DNA of 64,000 nt from Actinoplanes cyaneus (GTDB lineage Bacteria; Actinomycetota; Actinomycetes; Mycobacteriales; Micromonosporaceae), in assembly GCF_016862095.1 (NCBI RefSeq), contig NZ_BOMH01000037.1:160479-224478 (forward strand). The letters are read 5' to 3'. The notes beneath the pieces were generated by a model, which was given only the letters and a program-made list of their open reading frames with translations, was not told where the DNA came from and did not search any database. Position numbers and translations under genes: made by a program. Each line of letters starts with the position of its first letter. Position 1 is the first letter of the stretch. Below are positions 8,416 through 17,365 of the stretch, one piece after another.

Positions 8416-9143
8416 GCGCCGCGCTGCAGATGACCGGAGTACACGCCGACCTCGGCGGCCGCCCCGTCCTGCACGATGTCGACCTGCGCGTCGACGCCGG
8501 CGAGTTCGTCGGCCTGCTCGGGCCCAACGGCGCCGGCAAGACCACCCTCATGCGCGCGGCCCTGGGGCTGATTCCCCTCAAGGCCGGCACCGTGACCATT
8601 GCCGGCGCCGGCCCCGGATATGTGCCGCAGCGCCACGAGTTCACCTGGGACTTCCCCGCGACGGTCGAGAGCGCCGTGCTCAGCGGCCTGGTCTGGCGCA
8701 TCGGCCTGTTCCGTCGCCCGAAGGTCGCCCACTGGCAGGCGGTCTGGCACGCCCTCGACCAGGTCAACCTCACCGACCTGCGCAAACGTCCGGTCGGGGA
8801 ACTCTCCGGCGGTCAGCGTCAGCGGGTCCTGGTCGCCCGCGCGCTGGTGCTGTCGCCGCCGGTGCTGCTGCTCGACGAGCCGTTCACCGGCCTGGACATG
8901 CCCGCCCAGGAGACGCTGGCCGAGCTGTTCACCACCATCGCCGCCGAACGTGCCGTGGTCATGGCCACCCATGACCTGACCGCCGCCGCGTACACCTGCG
9001 ACCGGCTGGTCCTGCTCAACCGCACCGTCGTGGCCGACGGGCCCGCCGCCGACCTGAGAGACCCGGCGATCTGGATGCGGACCTTCGACGTCGGCCCCGG
9101 CAGCCACCTGCTCAAAGCACTCGCCCTACCGGTCGGAGGCTGA
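8412..9143 (+). CDS. Zinc-type ABC transporter ATP-binding protein (anchored-repeat type)
   Basis: This 243-residue ATPase of the metal (ZnuC/MntB) class has Walker A GPNGAGKT (about residue 40), the Q-loop region VPQRHEFTWDFP, signature LSGGQRQR, Walker B VLLLDEP and switch His in ATHDL. The WDFP stretch after the Q-loop is typical of manganese/zinc importers. The ATG at 8412 overlaps the previous stop. It powers the permease one base downstream. The reading frame extends upstream inside the previous gene, but the coupled ATG gives the family's normal length. Confidence 0.92.
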   Translation: MSAALQMTGVHADLGGRPVLHDVDLRVDAGEFVGLLGPNGAGKTTLMRAALGLIPLKAGTVTIAGAGPGYVPQRHEFTWDFPATVESAVLSGLVWRIGLFRRPKVAHWQAVWHALDQVNLTDLRKRPVGELSGGQRQRVLVARALVLSPPVLLLDEPFTGLDMPAQETLAELFTTIAAERAVVMATHDLTAAAYTCDRLVLLNRTVVADGPAADLRDPAIWMRTFDVGPGSHLLKALALPVGG

Positions 9144-9144
9144 C

Positions 9145-9993
9145 ATGTCACCCCTACAGTTCCTGGCCGACCTGACCAACCCGGACCTCGCCTTCCTGCC
9201 CCGGGCGCTGACCATCGCCGTGCTCGCGGCCACGATGTGCGGAGTGGTCGGGTGCTACGTCGTACTGCGAGGAATGGCCTTCATCGGTGACGCGGTGGCA
9301 CATGCCGTCTTCCCCGGGCTGGCCGTCGCGTTCCTGTTCTCCGGCAGCCTGGTCGTCGGCGGCACCGTCGCCGGCATCGTCACCGCCCTGCTGGTCAGCG
9401 TGTTCGCCCAGAACCGGCGGCTGAAGGAGGACTCGGTCATCGGCATCTTCTTCGTCGCCGCGTTCGCCCTGGGCATCGTGGTGATCTCCCGCGCGCCCGG
9501 GTATGCCGGGTCGCTGCAGCAGTTCCTGTTCGGCTCGATCACCGGCATCCCCGACCGCGACCTGTACGTTGTCGGCGGCACCACGATCGCGGTCCTGCTC
9601 GCCGCGTTCCTGCTGCACAAGGAGTTCGTGGCCGTCACCCTCGACCGGGAGATGGCCCGCGCCCTGGGACTGCGGACCTTCTGGCTCGACCTGCTGCTCT
9701 ACGTCCTGGTCACCCTAGCCGTGGTGATGGCGGTGCAGACCATCGGCAACATCCTGGTCCTGGCGCTGCTGGTCACCCCGGCCGCGACCGCCCGGCTGCT
9801 CACCGACCGGCTCGCGGTCATGATGATCCTGGCCCCTGCCATCGGCGCCGGGGGCACCGTGATCGGCCTCTACCTGTCCTGGTCCTGGGACCTGCCGGTC
9901 GGTGGCACGATCGTGCTCACGCTGACCGGCGCCTTCCTGCTCGCCCAACTGGCCGCGCCACGCCACGGCCTCGTCGCCCGGCTCGCCTCCTGA
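9145..9993 (+). CDS. Zinc-type ABC transporter permease (ZnuB family, anchored-repeat type)
   Basis: This 282-residue membrane protein has about eight predicted helices. It contains the ABC-3 family landmarks VVLRGMAFIGDAVAHAVFPGLAVA near the N-terminus and LGLRTFWLDLLLY later. It forms the homodimeric channel for the ATPase at 8412-9143. The start ATG is 1 bp past the ATPase stop, with GGAGG just upstream. It is the last gene of the zinc locus; no obvious terminator follows in the 61-bp gap. Confidence 0.92.
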   Translation: MSPLQFLADLTNPDLAFLPRALTIAVLAATMCGVVGCYVVLRGMAFIGDAVAHAVFPGLAVAFLFSGSLVVGGTVAGIVTALLVSVFAQNRRLKEDSVIGIFFVAAFALGIVVISRAPGYAGSLQQFLFGSITGIPDRDLYVVGGTTIAVLLAAFLLHKEFVAVTLDREMARALGLRTFWLDLLLYVLVTLAVVMAVQTIGNILVLALLVTPAATARLLTDRLAVMMILAPAIGAGGTVIGLYLSWSWDLPVGGTIVLTLTGAFLLAQLAAPRHGLVARLAS

Positions 9994-10054
9994 ACGCCCC
10001 TCCTGCTCAGCCAGGTCGCCCGGGGCCGTCGACGTCGCGGCTAGATTTCCTGAG

Positions 10055-10696
10055 GTGAGCGAGCACCTGCCCGCCGGTGGCCATCAGTTGACACCGGCCG
10101 AGATCGACGCCCTGCCGGCCAGATGGTCGTCGTGCTGGACGCCGGGCGAGATCGCACCCCGCCTGTCCGGCACGGCGACGCCCTGGTGCGTGGCCGCGGG
10201 CTGGGCGTTGGACCTGTTCCGCGGCGAGCAGACTCGCGAGCACGGTGACCTCGAGATCGCGATCCCGGCCGCGAGTTTCACTGAGATCCGCGGGCGTTTC
10301 CCCGGCTACGTCTTCGACACGGTGGGCAGTGGCCACCTGTGGGAGAACGCGACACAGGAGGAGCTCGCGGCCACGCACCAGACGTGGCTACGCGACCCGG
10401 ACACCGGCGACTACCTGGTCGACGTGTTCCGTGAGCCACACCGGGGCGACACCTGGATCTGCCGGCGTGACCCGACCGTCCGGTTCCCGTACCGGGAGAT
10501 CATCCGCTACACCGAGGACGCTGTTCCGTACCTCAGGCCGGAGTTGGTCCTGCTCTTCAAGGCCAAGAACGCACGCCCGAAGGACCAGGCCGACTTCGAG
10601 CAGACCGTCCCGCACCTGACCCCGGACCAGCGCGCGACCTTGGCCGGGCTGCTCGCCCGCGTGCACCCGGGACATCCTTGGCTCGCGCACCTGTAA
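10055..10696 (+). CDS. Nucleotidyltransferase of the aminoglycoside-2''-adenylyltransferase-like family
   Basis: This 213-residue protein has the family block GWALDLFRGEQTREHGDLEIAI, with the HGDLE acidic pair expected to bind Mg-nucleotide, then DVFRE and a conserved C-terminal half (LLFKAKNARPKDQADFE). Proteins of this family transfer nucleotides to small molecules, and the plasmid AadB enzymes modify aminoglycosides. Chromosomal actinomycete members are mostly uncharacterised, so resistance activity is not implied. The GTG start lacks a good ribosome site. It is a single gene, convergent with the next. Confidence 0.7.
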   Translation: MSEHLPAGGHQLTPAEIDALPARWSSCWTPGEIAPRLSGTATPWCVAAGWALDLFRGEQTREHGDLEIAIPAASFTEIRGRFPGYVFDTVGSGHLWENATQEELAATHQTWLRDPDTGDYLVDVFREPHRGDTWICRRDPTVRFPYREIIRYTEDAVPYLRPELVLLFKAKNARPKDQADFEQTVPHLTPDQRATLAGLLARVHPGHPWLAHL

Positions 10697-10716
10697 CGCC
10701 TGGAACGGGCAAGATC

Positions 10717-10731
10717 CCACCGGCACGGTGG
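10717..10731. terminator. Short hairpin between convergent genes
   Basis: CCACCG-gca-CGGTGG forms a 6-bp stem in the 36-bp gap between two convergent genes. It has no T-tract; position is the main argument. Confidence 0.4.
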
Positions 10732-10732
10732 T

Positions 10733-11188
10733 TCAGTCGCCCGGGACGCGGGCGGCTTGCCGGATCGGGGTGTTCTGAGCGGCGGCCAGCCACCACCGGC
10801 CCTCGCGCTCGATCAACACGTAGAGCGCCATCTCGGAGAAGCCGTCCGCGACGAGTGCCTGCCGGCGGATCTGCGTCACGACGACGCCGGGCGCGGGCGC
10901 CAGGACCGACACGACCTCGAAACGTGAGGCCGGCGCCGGGAGCGTGGTCAGCGGCCCGGACGGGTCCATCATCCGATGGTGGATCGCGTTCAACCCCGCG
11001 AAGCCTGTCAGCGTCGCCCCGTACGGACTGCCCCAGAGGATGTCGGCGGCGAACCAGGCGTCGTAGGCGTCGGCGTCCAGGGTGTCGCCGCCTCGCTGCA
11101 ACTGCGCCGCCAGATCCCTGGCGACATTCTCCGCAGTGGTACGAGCCGATGGGTCGTCCAGTGCCACTCGCTGCGTGACCTCGTCCAT
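10733..11188 (-). CDS. SnoaL-like (SgcJ/EcaC-type) protein
   Basis: This protein of about 151 residues has the NTF2/SnoaL fold pattern: a helical N-terminus, AYDAWFAADILWGSPYGATLTGFAGLNAIH, then beta strands ending with EREGRWWLAAAQNT, which is characteristic of SgcJ/EcaC relatives. Members bind small hydrophobic molecules or act as isomerases/hydrolases; many have no known substrate. Two adjacent ATGs (11189-11191 and 11186-11188) follow GAGGAG, and the second has the better spacing. An upstream ATG at 11218 would add ten residues. It stands alone beside a MerR gene. Confidence 0.68.
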   Translation of the reverse strand: MDEVTQRVALDDPSARTTAENVARDLAAQLQRGGDTLDADAYDAWFAADILWGSPYGATLTGFAGLNAIHHRMMDPSGPLTTLPAPASRFEVVSVLAPAPGVVVTQIRRQALVADGFSEMALYVLIEREGRWWLAAAQNTPIRQAARVPGD

Positions 11189-11292
11189 CATCCGCTCCTC
11201 GCTGTCGACCCGATGCATGCCAGGGACGCTAAGAACTCCACCTGGGTTGAAGTCAAGCGGCCGTCAAGAAGCCGGATCGGCAGCACAGGTGA

Positions 11293-12135
11293 TCAGCTGT
11301 TCGCGGAGTAGGCCTCGGCGAGGAGCTGTCCCGCGAGTTCCACGCAGCGCATCCGAGCGGGAGAGAATCCGTACGGCATCTTGTTCACGGCTTCGACAGC
11401 GCTCATCTGTCCGCGCTCCTCCTCCCCCTTCAGGTCGGCGTCGTAGATCTCGAAGAGTTTCTCCTCGTCCCTGTCCAGCCCCGCTGCCTCGATGGCCCGA
11501 TCCAGTGCCACCTGGTGGGCGCATCGCAGGACGGCGAGTTCTTCGACGCGCGGGTCGTCGGGCTCGACGCCGTCGTCGAGGGCGGCCTCGGCCGCGTCGA
11601 GGCGGTCCTGCTCGGCCCTCAGATCGGGGTGCGTGGCCAGCACGATGAACACGCTGGCCTGGATGGCGGCGCCCAGCGGCCCGAAGATCCGTTCGGTGAC
11701 CAGCAGGGTGTCCACGTCCGACGCTCGCAGCTCGCTCGGGGGCAGTTGGCTGAGCCGGTCGGTGACCAGTTCGGAGAGCAACCCCAGTGGGCTGCCGACC
11801 GCCTGCAGGCGCTGGACAGCCGCGCGCTGACGTTTGATCGTGGCCTCCTGCGCCGCGAGCGTCTCCTCCAGCCTGCTCAGGATGTCCTCGATGCGCCGGG
11901 CTTCGCCGAAGGCCGCCCGGATGTCGTCCAGGCTGATGCCGGCCTCTGCCATCTTGCGGATCCACAGAAGGCGGATCATGTCGTCGTAGCCGTAGCGGCG
12001 GCCGTCCACGCCTCGCTCGGGCTCGGGCAACAGACCGATCTGGTGGTAGTGGCGGATGGCGCGCGGGGTGGTTCCGGCGAACGCGGCCGCATCACCGATC
12101 TTGACGTGGCGGGGAGGTCTGATGGAGGGATACAT
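11293..12135 (-). CDS. MerR-family transcriptional regulator
   Basis: This 280-residue protein has an N-terminal MerR winged helix-turn-helix (VKIGDAAAFAGTTPRAIRHYHQIGLLPEPERGVDGRRYGYDDMIRLLWIRKM, about 12-63). A coiled-coil dimer helix (DILSRLEETLAAQEATIKRQRAAVQRL) follows, and then a longer C-terminal region of unknown ligand. No Cys cluster typical of metal sensors is visible. The ATG at 12133-12135 is chosen because it begins shortly before the HTH; a GTG 42 nt upstream also fits. Confidence 0.82.
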   Translation of the reverse strand: MYPSIRPPRHVKIGDAAAFAGTTPRAIRHYHQIGLLPEPERGVDGRRYGYDDMIRLLWIRKMAEAGISLDDIRAAFGEARRIEDILSRLEETLAAQEATIKRQRAAVQRLQAVGSPLGLLSELVTDRLSQLPPSELRASDVDTLLVTERIFGPLGAAIQASVFIVLATHPDLRAEQDRLDAAEAALDDGVEPDDPRVEELAVLRCAHQVALDRAIEAAGLDRDEEKLFEIYDADLKGEEERGQMSAVEAVNKMPYGFSPARMRCVELAGQLLAEAYSANS

Positions 12136-12248
12136 CGCAGACAGAGCCTTTCGTGCTGTGTGCCTCCACCACAGCACATGACGCTACGGCAGGTGCAACA
12201 ACATCATCAGCGGCGAGGCCGGGCTGCGACGCGGCCGGAGCGCCGGGG

Positions 12249-12896
12249 TCAGGGGGCGCCGGGCGAGGTCACGTAGGCGACCACCATGTCACCGATCATC
12301 TGCCGCAGATGGTCACGCCGGCCCGGGTCGAGCAGGTCGCGTTCGAAGATCGCGCGGAACGTGTACCGGTTCGCCCCGCGGAACACGCAGAACCCGCTGA
12401 TGATCATGTGAACGTCGAGGGCGTCCAGGTCGTCGCGGAACAGCCCGGCGGCGCGACCGCGCTCCATGATGCGGGTGAGGACGTCGAGCGCCGGGGCGGC
12501 CAGCACCTCGCGGGACTCGGAGCGTTGCAGGTGCTGGGCGTAGTGGATGTTCTCGATGGCGACGAGCCGGACGAAGTCCTGGTGCGACTCGTGGTGGTCG
12601 AAGGTGAGCTCGGCCAGTTGGCGCAGGGCGTCGACGGGCTCCAGGTGGTCGACGTCGAGTTGCTGTTCGAGGGAGCGGATGTGCCGGTACGCCTGTTCCA
12701 GGACGGCCAGGTACAGCCCTTCCTTGCCACCGAAGTAGTAGTAGATCATCCGCTTGGTGGTGCTGGTCTTGGCCGCGATCTCGTCGACGCGGGCGCCCGC
12801 ATACCCCTGATCGGAGAACTCGCGGGTGGCCACGTCGATGATCTCCGCCCTGGTGCGGTCGGCGTCGCGTGAGCGTGGGGTGGCTCCGGCAACCAT
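12249..12896 (-). CDS. TetR-family regulator, probable controller of the TGTACG-N8-CGTACA operators
   Basis: This 215-residue protein has an N-terminal TetR helix-turn-helix (TRAEIIDVATREFSDQGYAGARVDEIAAKTSTTKRMIYYYFGGKEGLY, about 14-60), and the C-terminal part resembles the family's common ligand domain. The start ATG follows GAGAGG. It is divergent from the 3-dehydroshikimate dehydratase gene, and a perfect 20-bp operator lies in the 92-bp gap. The same operator recurs before the shikimate-dehydrogenase homologue and the MHS transporter. I infer that it represses a quinate/shikimate-type regulon and releases on binding a pathway compound. Confidence 0.83.
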   Translation of the reverse strand: MVAGATPRSRDADRTRAEIIDVATREFSDQGYAGARVDEIAAKTSTTKRMIYYYFGGKEGLYLAVLEQAYRHIRSLEQQLDVDHLEPVDALRQLAELTFDHHESHQDFVRLVAIENIHYAQHLQRSESREVLAAPALDVLTRIMERGRAAGLFRDDLDALDVHMIISGFCVFRGANRYTFRAIFERDLLDPGRRDHLRQMIGDMVVAYVTSPGAP

Positions 12897-12923
12897 GTCG
12901 CGCCTCTCGATCGTTCTGAGGTG

Positions 12924-12952
12924 TCGACTCTAAACGATGAGCGTCCTACAGT
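12924..12952 (+). promoter_or_regulatory. Promoter of the dehydroshikimate dehydratase gene
   Basis: TCGACT (12924-12929) and TACAGT (12947-12952) are separated by 17 bp. The -10 runs straight into the operator at 12951-12972, the same geometry as at 27721-27768. Confidence 0.5.
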
Positions 12953-12972
12953 GTACGTACTGGTTCGTACAC
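12951..12972. promoter_or_regulatory. TetR-type operator TGTACG-N8-CGTACA, site 1
   Basis: The arms GTGTACG and CGTACAC are perfectly symmetric around TACTGGTT. The site overlaps the presumed transcription start of the gene at 12989 and ends 17 bp before its ATG. The central eight bases are the exact reverse complement of those in site 2 at 27721. Confidence 0.8.
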
Positions 12973-12988
12973 TCCCGGAAGGTGGCGT

Positions 12989-14800
12989 ATGCCGCGCACG
13001 AGTATCGCGACCGTGTGCCTGTCCGGCACCTTGGAGGACCGCCTGGAGGCCGCCGCCGCAGCCGGGTTCGACGCTGTCGAGATCTTCGAGAACGACCTGC
13101 TCGCTTCGGCCGAGTCGCCCGAGCGGATCCGCGCGCGGGTGGCGGACCTCGGCCTCGCCATCGATCTCTACCAGCCGTTCCGGGACGCGGAGGGTGCTCC
13201 CCCGGCCCGGTTCGAGGCGGTGCGACGCCGGATGCTCGCCAAGCTCGACCTGATGGGCCGCCTCGGCGCCGACACCGTTCTGATCTGCTCGTCGGTCGCC
13301 CCGGACGCCATCGCCGACGACGACCTGGCCGCGTCGCAGCTCCGGGCACTCGCCGACCTGGCCGCCGAGCGCGGGATGCGCATCGCCTACGAGGCACTGG
13401 CCTGGGGGCGGCACGTGTCCACCTGGCAGCACTCCTGGGAGATCGTGCGCCGCGCCGATCACCCCGCGCTGGGGCTGTGCCTCGACAGCTTCCACGTGCT
13501 GTCGCGCACCGACGACTACGCCGGCATCGCCGGCCTGCCCGCCGATCGGATCTTCTTCCTGCAGCTGGCCGACGCACCCCGGCTGTCGATGGACGTGTTG
13601 CAATGGAGCCGGCATCATCGCCTGTTCCCGTTGCAGGGCGGGCTGGACCTGGTCGGATTCACCCGGGCGGTGCTGGCCGCCGGGTACACCGGCCCGCTGT
13701 CGCTCGAGGTGTTCAACGACGTCTTCCGCCAGGCCGATCCGCACCGGACCGCGGTGGACGCGCGCCGGTCCCTGACCGCGCTGCTGGACGCGACGGCCGG
13801 CGACACCGTGCCGGCTCCGGAGCTGTCCGGCATCGCCTTCGCGGAACTCGGCGTGGATGCGCAGTCCGGACCGCAGCTGGAAGCCCTGCTGGGGGCTCTC
13901 GGTTTCGTCCACAGCGGGCAGCACCGGTCGAAGCCGGTGCAGCTGTGGGAGCAGGGCGACGCCCGGATCCTGCTGAACTCCGGCGCGGGCGAGGCCGCCA
14001 TCCGCGCCTTCGCGCTGGAAAGTGCCGATCCCGAGCAGTCCGCCCGGCGGGCCGAGCACCTGATGGCCCGGCCGCTGCCGCGTCAGCGTCGCCGGCGTGA
14101 GGCGGAGCTGACCGCGGTGGCTGCCCCGGACGGCACCGAGGTGTTCTTCTGCCGCACCGAACCGGGCGCCGAACAGGTCTGGCTCGACGACTTCCTGCCC
14201 ACCGGCGAACCGCCCCGGCCCTCGACCGGCATCACCGCGATCGACCATCTCTCGCTGGCCCAGCCGTTCGACCGGTTCGACGAAGCCGCGCTGTTCTATC
14301 GCAGCGTCCTGGGCCTGCGCGACGACGAGGCGGGCGAGTTCGCGGCGCCGTTCGGGTTGATCCGCACGCTGGCGATCCGCAACGACGACCGGCGGGTACG
14401 GATCGCGCTGAGTGTGCCGGTGCTGCGCCGCGGCGACTGGGCGCCGGCGGTCCCGCATCCGCAGCACCTGACCCTGGCCACGAATGACCTTGCCCGGACG
14501 GCCGGCGCACTGGCGCAGGCGGGGATCGAGCTGTTGCGGATCCCCGGCAACTACTACGACGACCTGGAGGCCCGCACCGAGCTGCCGGCCGGCCTGGGAG
14601 ATTTCGTACGCCGGGCCGGCGCCATGTACGACCAGGACGGTCACGGCTACTGTCTGCAGCTGTTCACGCCGGTCATGGGTTCGCGGGTGTTCGTCGAAGT
14701 CGTGCAGCGTTCCGGTTACCGCGGTTACGGCTTCGCCAACGAGCCGGTCCGGATGGCGGCTCATCGGGCGCAGCGGCTGGGTGCAACCGTCAGCGCGTGA
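12989..14800 (+). CDS. quiC1: 3-dehydroshikimate dehydratase (TIM barrel + HPPD-like VOC domain)
   Basis: The enzyme converts 3-dehydroshikimate to protocatechuate in quinate/shikimate breakdown. It has 603 residues. The N-terminal sugar-isomerase-like barrel (1-275) keeps the expected metal ligands Glu135 (YEALAWG), Asp166 (LCLDSFH), Gln192 (FLQLAD) and Glu240 (LSLEVFND). The C-terminal VOC/4-hydroxyphenylpyruvate-dioxygenase-like domain (about 275-600) has His420, His493 and Glu570 (VFVEVVQR), the complete HPPD metal triad. This architecture matches QuiC1 proteins, which use the barrel for dehydration; the role of the VOC half is unclear. The ATG follows GGAAGG. The promoter carries the TetR-type operator. 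The 3' end overlaps the convergent gene by 11 bp. Confidence 0.87.
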   Translation: MPRTSIATVCLSGTLEDRLEAAAAAGFDAVEIFENDLLASAESPERIRARVADLGLAIDLYQPFRDAEGAPPARFEAVRRRMLAKLDLMGRLGADTVLICSSVAPDAIADDDLAASQLRALADLAAERGMRIAYEALAWGRHVSTWQHSWEIVRRADHPALGLCLDSFHVLSRTDDYAGIAGLPADRIFFLQLADAPRLSMDVLQWSRHHRLFPLQGGLDLVGFTRAVLAAGYTGPLSLEVFNDVFRQADPHRTAVDARRSLTALLDATAGDTVPAPELSGIAFAELGVDAQSGPQLEALLGALGFVHSGQHRSKPVQLWEQGDARILLNSGAGEAAIRAFALESADPEQSARRAEHLMARPLPRQRRRREAELTAVAAPDGTEVFFCRTEPGAEQVWLDDFLPTGEPPRPSTGITAIDHLSLAQPFDRFDEAALFYRSVLGLRDDEAGEFAAPFGLIRTLAIRNDDRRVRIALSVPVLRRGDWAPAVPHPQHLTLATNDLARTAGALAQAGIELLRIPGNYYDDLEARTELPAGLGDFVRRAGAMYDQDGHGYCLQLFTPVMGSRVFVEVVQRSGYRGYGFANEPVRMAAHRAQRLGATVSA

Positions 14801-16619
14801 CCTGCGGCCATTCGCCGGCCGGGACGACCTGCCAGGGGCCCGTCCCGATGTCGAGGTGCCGCGGGGTGACGCCCTGGGACACCACGACCGGGCCGGCGAT
14901 GCGGGTCCACTGGCGCCGGCCGGCGTGACCGAGCAGCAGGTGGTGCTCCTCGATCGCTTCAAGGGTGGTCTCCAGCCGGATCTCGACGCCGGGGCTGCCG
15001 GCCAGCCTGCGCACCGTCAATCCCTTCTCCCGGGGGCCGGCTTCGGGAGCCAGCTCCGATCCGGCGCTGATCAGCGTTGTCCGGCATCCGGCCGTCGCCG
15101 CGGCGTCGGCCAGCGCGAGGCCCACCCGGTCGGCGCCCCAGACGGTCACCCGATCGCTGGTGCGCGGGTGGCGTAGCCAGTCGTCGAGGTCGTGCACGCG
15201 CGGGTGGTCGATGCCGGGAATCGGCGGGCGCACGCCGGTCCCGCCGACCGCGGGGACCACGATGTCCGGCGCGAGACGGGTCACCGTCGTAGCGTCCGCG
15301 CGCGTTGACAGGCGCAGCTCGACGGAGAGTCTGACCAGTTCGGCGGCATACCAGTCGAGGAGCCGGCCGAACTCCGGCTTGCCGGCGAGCGCCGCGGCGA
15401 GCCGGAACGCTCCTCCGATCACCGGTTCGGCCTCCCAGAGGCTCACCACGTGCCCGGCGAGAGCTGCCGATCGAGCGGCTTCGAGGCCGGCCACGCCCGC
15501 CCCGATGACCAGCACCCGACGTGACGGTACCGGCGGCGCGGGCGCCAGGTGCTCCCGTCCGGTCCGCGGATTGACCACGCACCAGATCGGCTGCTGGGTG
15601 TGCAGACTGTCGATGCACCCCTGGTTGCAGCCGATGCACGGCCGGGGGTGTTCGCCGGCCAGGGTGGTCGCCACCCACTGCGGGTCGGCGTGCTGGGCCC
15701 GGCCGACGGCGACCAGATCGGCGGCCCCGGACTGCAGGATCGTCTCGGCCGACTCACCGGTGACGATGCGACCGGCGACGCCGACCGGCTTGCCGAACCG
15801 GCGGAATCGTGCCGCGTACGGCGCGAGGACGCCACGCTGGATCTCGCCGGGTTGCACCATCCACTCGCCTGCCTCGTAGCACCCGGCCGAGATGTCCAGG
15901 GCGTCGACGAGGTTCAGGGGGAGGCGCTCGGTCACGGCCAGGGTCGCGTCGGCGTCCAGCCCGTCCGGCACGCCCTCGAATGCCGACAGCCGTAGGAACA
16001 CCGTGGTGTGCGGGGCCGACCGGCGCACCGACTGCAGGATCTCGGTGAGGAACAGTGCTGGATCGCCGTAGCGGTCGGTACGCCGGTTGGTGCGCGGCGA
16101 GAGGAACTGATGGATCAGATAGCCGTGCGCGGCATGAATCTCCAGCACGTCCACGCCGGCGTCGGCGCACCGCCGGGCCGCCGCCGCGAAGGCGTCGACG
16201 AGATCACCGACCTCGGTGGTCTCGAGCTCGCGCGGCGGCCGGCCCCGGAACGGCACTGCGGACGGCGCGACCGGCTGGAAACCGCAGACAGCCGGGTCAC
16301 CGACGCGCCCGGCGTGGTTGAGCTCCACACCGAGCAGGGCGCCCTCGGCGTGCACCGCGCCGGCCAGCACGCGCAGCCCGGCGATGACATGGTCACCGTG
16401 GGCGCCGAGTTGCCGGACCCGTCCGCGCCCGTCGGCGCGGACGTAGGTCGCCTCGGTGAAGACCAGGGCCGCTCCCCCGGCGGCCCGGGCCCGCAGGTAG
16501 GCGACATAGCGGTCGGTGACCCGCCCGTCCGTGGTGCCGTAGTTGCGTTCCATCGGCGGGCTGACCACCCGGTTACGCAACTCGTGCCGGCCGACGCGCA
16601 GCGGTCGCCCGAGCAGCAT
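14790..16619 (-). CDS. Old-Yellow-Enzyme/2,4-dienoyl-CoA-reductase-type flavoprotein
   Basis: This 609-residue NAD(P)H-dependent reductase has an N-terminal FMN TIM barrel (1-325; LRNRVVSPPMERNYGTTDG, HAAHGYLIHQFLSPRTNRRTDRYGD). An iron-sulfur cluster motif CIGCNQGCIDSLHTQQPIWC follows (about 327-346, C-x2-C-x3-C-x11-C), and then a pyridine-nucleotide/FAD domain begins at VLVIGAGVAGLEAA (about 368). The order matches FadH and related enoate/aryl reductases. The ATG is 2 bp past the LivF stop, so it is the last gene of the operon that starts at 24491. Its substrate is probably an unsaturated ring or acyl intermediate of that pathway, which is inference. Confidence 0.85.
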   Translation of the reverse strand: MLLGRPLRVGRHELRNRVVSPPMERNYGTTDGRVTDRYVAYLRARAAGGAALVFTEATYVRADGRGRVRQLGAHGDHVIAGLRVLAGAVHAEGALLGVELNHAGRVGDPAVCGFQPVAPSAVPFRGRPPRELETTEVGDLVDAFAAAARRCADAGVDVLEIHAAHGYLIHQFLSPRTNRRTDRYGDPALFLTEILQSVRRSAPHTTVFLRLSAFEGVPDGLDADATLAVTERLPLNLVDALDISAGCYEAGEWMVQPGEIQRGVLAPYAARFRRFGKPVGVAGRIVTGESAETILQSGAADLVAVGRAQHADPQWVATTLAGEHPRPCIGCNQGCIDSLHTQQPIWCVVNPRTGREHLAPAPPVPSRRVLVIGAGVAGLEAARSAALAGHVVSLWEAEPVIGGAFRLAAALAGKPEFGRLLDWYAAELVRLSVELRLSTRADATTVTRLAPDIVVPAVGGTGVRPPIPGIDHPRVHDLDDWLRHPRTSDRVTVWGADRVGLALADAAATAGCRTTLISAGSELAPEAGPREKGLTVRRLAGSPGVEIRLETTLEAIEEHHLLLGHAGRRQWTRIAGPVVVSQGVTPRHLDIGTGPWQVVPAGEWPQVTR

Positions 16620-16621
16620 CG

Positions 16622-17365
16622 TCACAGGCCGAGGTAGATTCGCCGTACCTGCGGGTCGTGGCGCAGCCGGTCCGAGGTGCCGGTCATCGCCACTTCGCCG
16701 TTCTCCACCACCAGGCAGCTGCTGGTCGCCTCGAACGTCAGCTTGGCGTTCTGCTCCACCAGCAGCAGGCTCATCCCCTCGCCGCGCAGCCGCAGCAGGA
16801 CCGCCAGGATGTCCTCGACCAGTTTCGGCGACAGGCCCATCGACGGCTCGTCGAGCAGCAGCAGCTTCGGCCGGGACATCAGCGCCCGGCCGATGGCGAG
16901 CATCTGCTGCTGCCCGCCGGAGAGGGCGCCGGCCAGCCGGTGGCGCATCTCGCCGAGGACGGGGAACAGCTCGTACGTCTCGGCGAGCGTGGCGCGGGTC
17001 TCGGCGTTCCACTTACGGGCGTACGCCCCGAGCAGCAGGTTCTTCTCCACCGGCAGCCCGGCGAAGACGTGCCGGCCCTCCGGGACGTAACCGATGCCGT
17101 GCCGGACCATGGCGCGGGCCGGCACCCGCGTCAGGTCGACGTCGCCGAACCGCAACGCGCCGACCTGTCGTGGGATCAGCCCCATGACCGCTTTCAGGGT
17201 GGAGGTCTTGCCGGCGCCGTTGGCCCCGATCACCCCGATGGCCTCGCCGGCCGGGACGGAGAAGCCGATGTCGCGTACGGCGCAGACGCCACCGTAGTGG
17301 ACGGTGAGTCCCTCGACCGTCAGCGTCTGTCCGGTCGTGGTCGCCGGCTGGGACACGGTGGTCAC
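16622..17365 (-). CDS. livF: Branched-chain-amino-acid-type ABC transporter ATP-binding protein LivF
   Basis: This 247-residue ATPase has Walker A GANGAGKT, a LivF-type Q-loop and YVPEGRHVFAGLPVEKNLLLG, signature LSGGQQQML, Walker B LLLLDEPSMGL, and a switch region LLVEQNA. The gene overlaps the LivM-LivG fusion by 4 bp and lies immediately before the flavoprotein gene. In catabolic operons Liv/Hba-type transporters often import aromatic or alicyclic acids and not amino acids, which suits its position here. Confidence 0.92.
   Translation of the reverse strand: MTTVSQPATTTGQTLTVEGLTVHYGGVCAVRDIGFSVPAGEAIGVIGANGAGKTSTLKAVMGLIPRQVGALRFGDVDLTRVPARAMVRHGIGYVPEGRHVFAGLPVEKNLLLGAYARKWNAETRATLAETYELFPVLGEMRHRLAGALSGGQQQMLAIGRALMSRPKLLLLDEPSMGLSPKLVEDILAVLLRLRGEGMSLLLVEQNAKLTFEATSSCLVVENGEVAMTGTSDRLRHDPQVRRIYLGL

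Noticed and set aside
10055..10696. Calling the nucleotidyltransferase an aminoglycoside-resistance gene
   Set aside because: Only family-level similarity is visible; chromosomal actinomycete members are mostly of unknown substrate and no mobile context is present.
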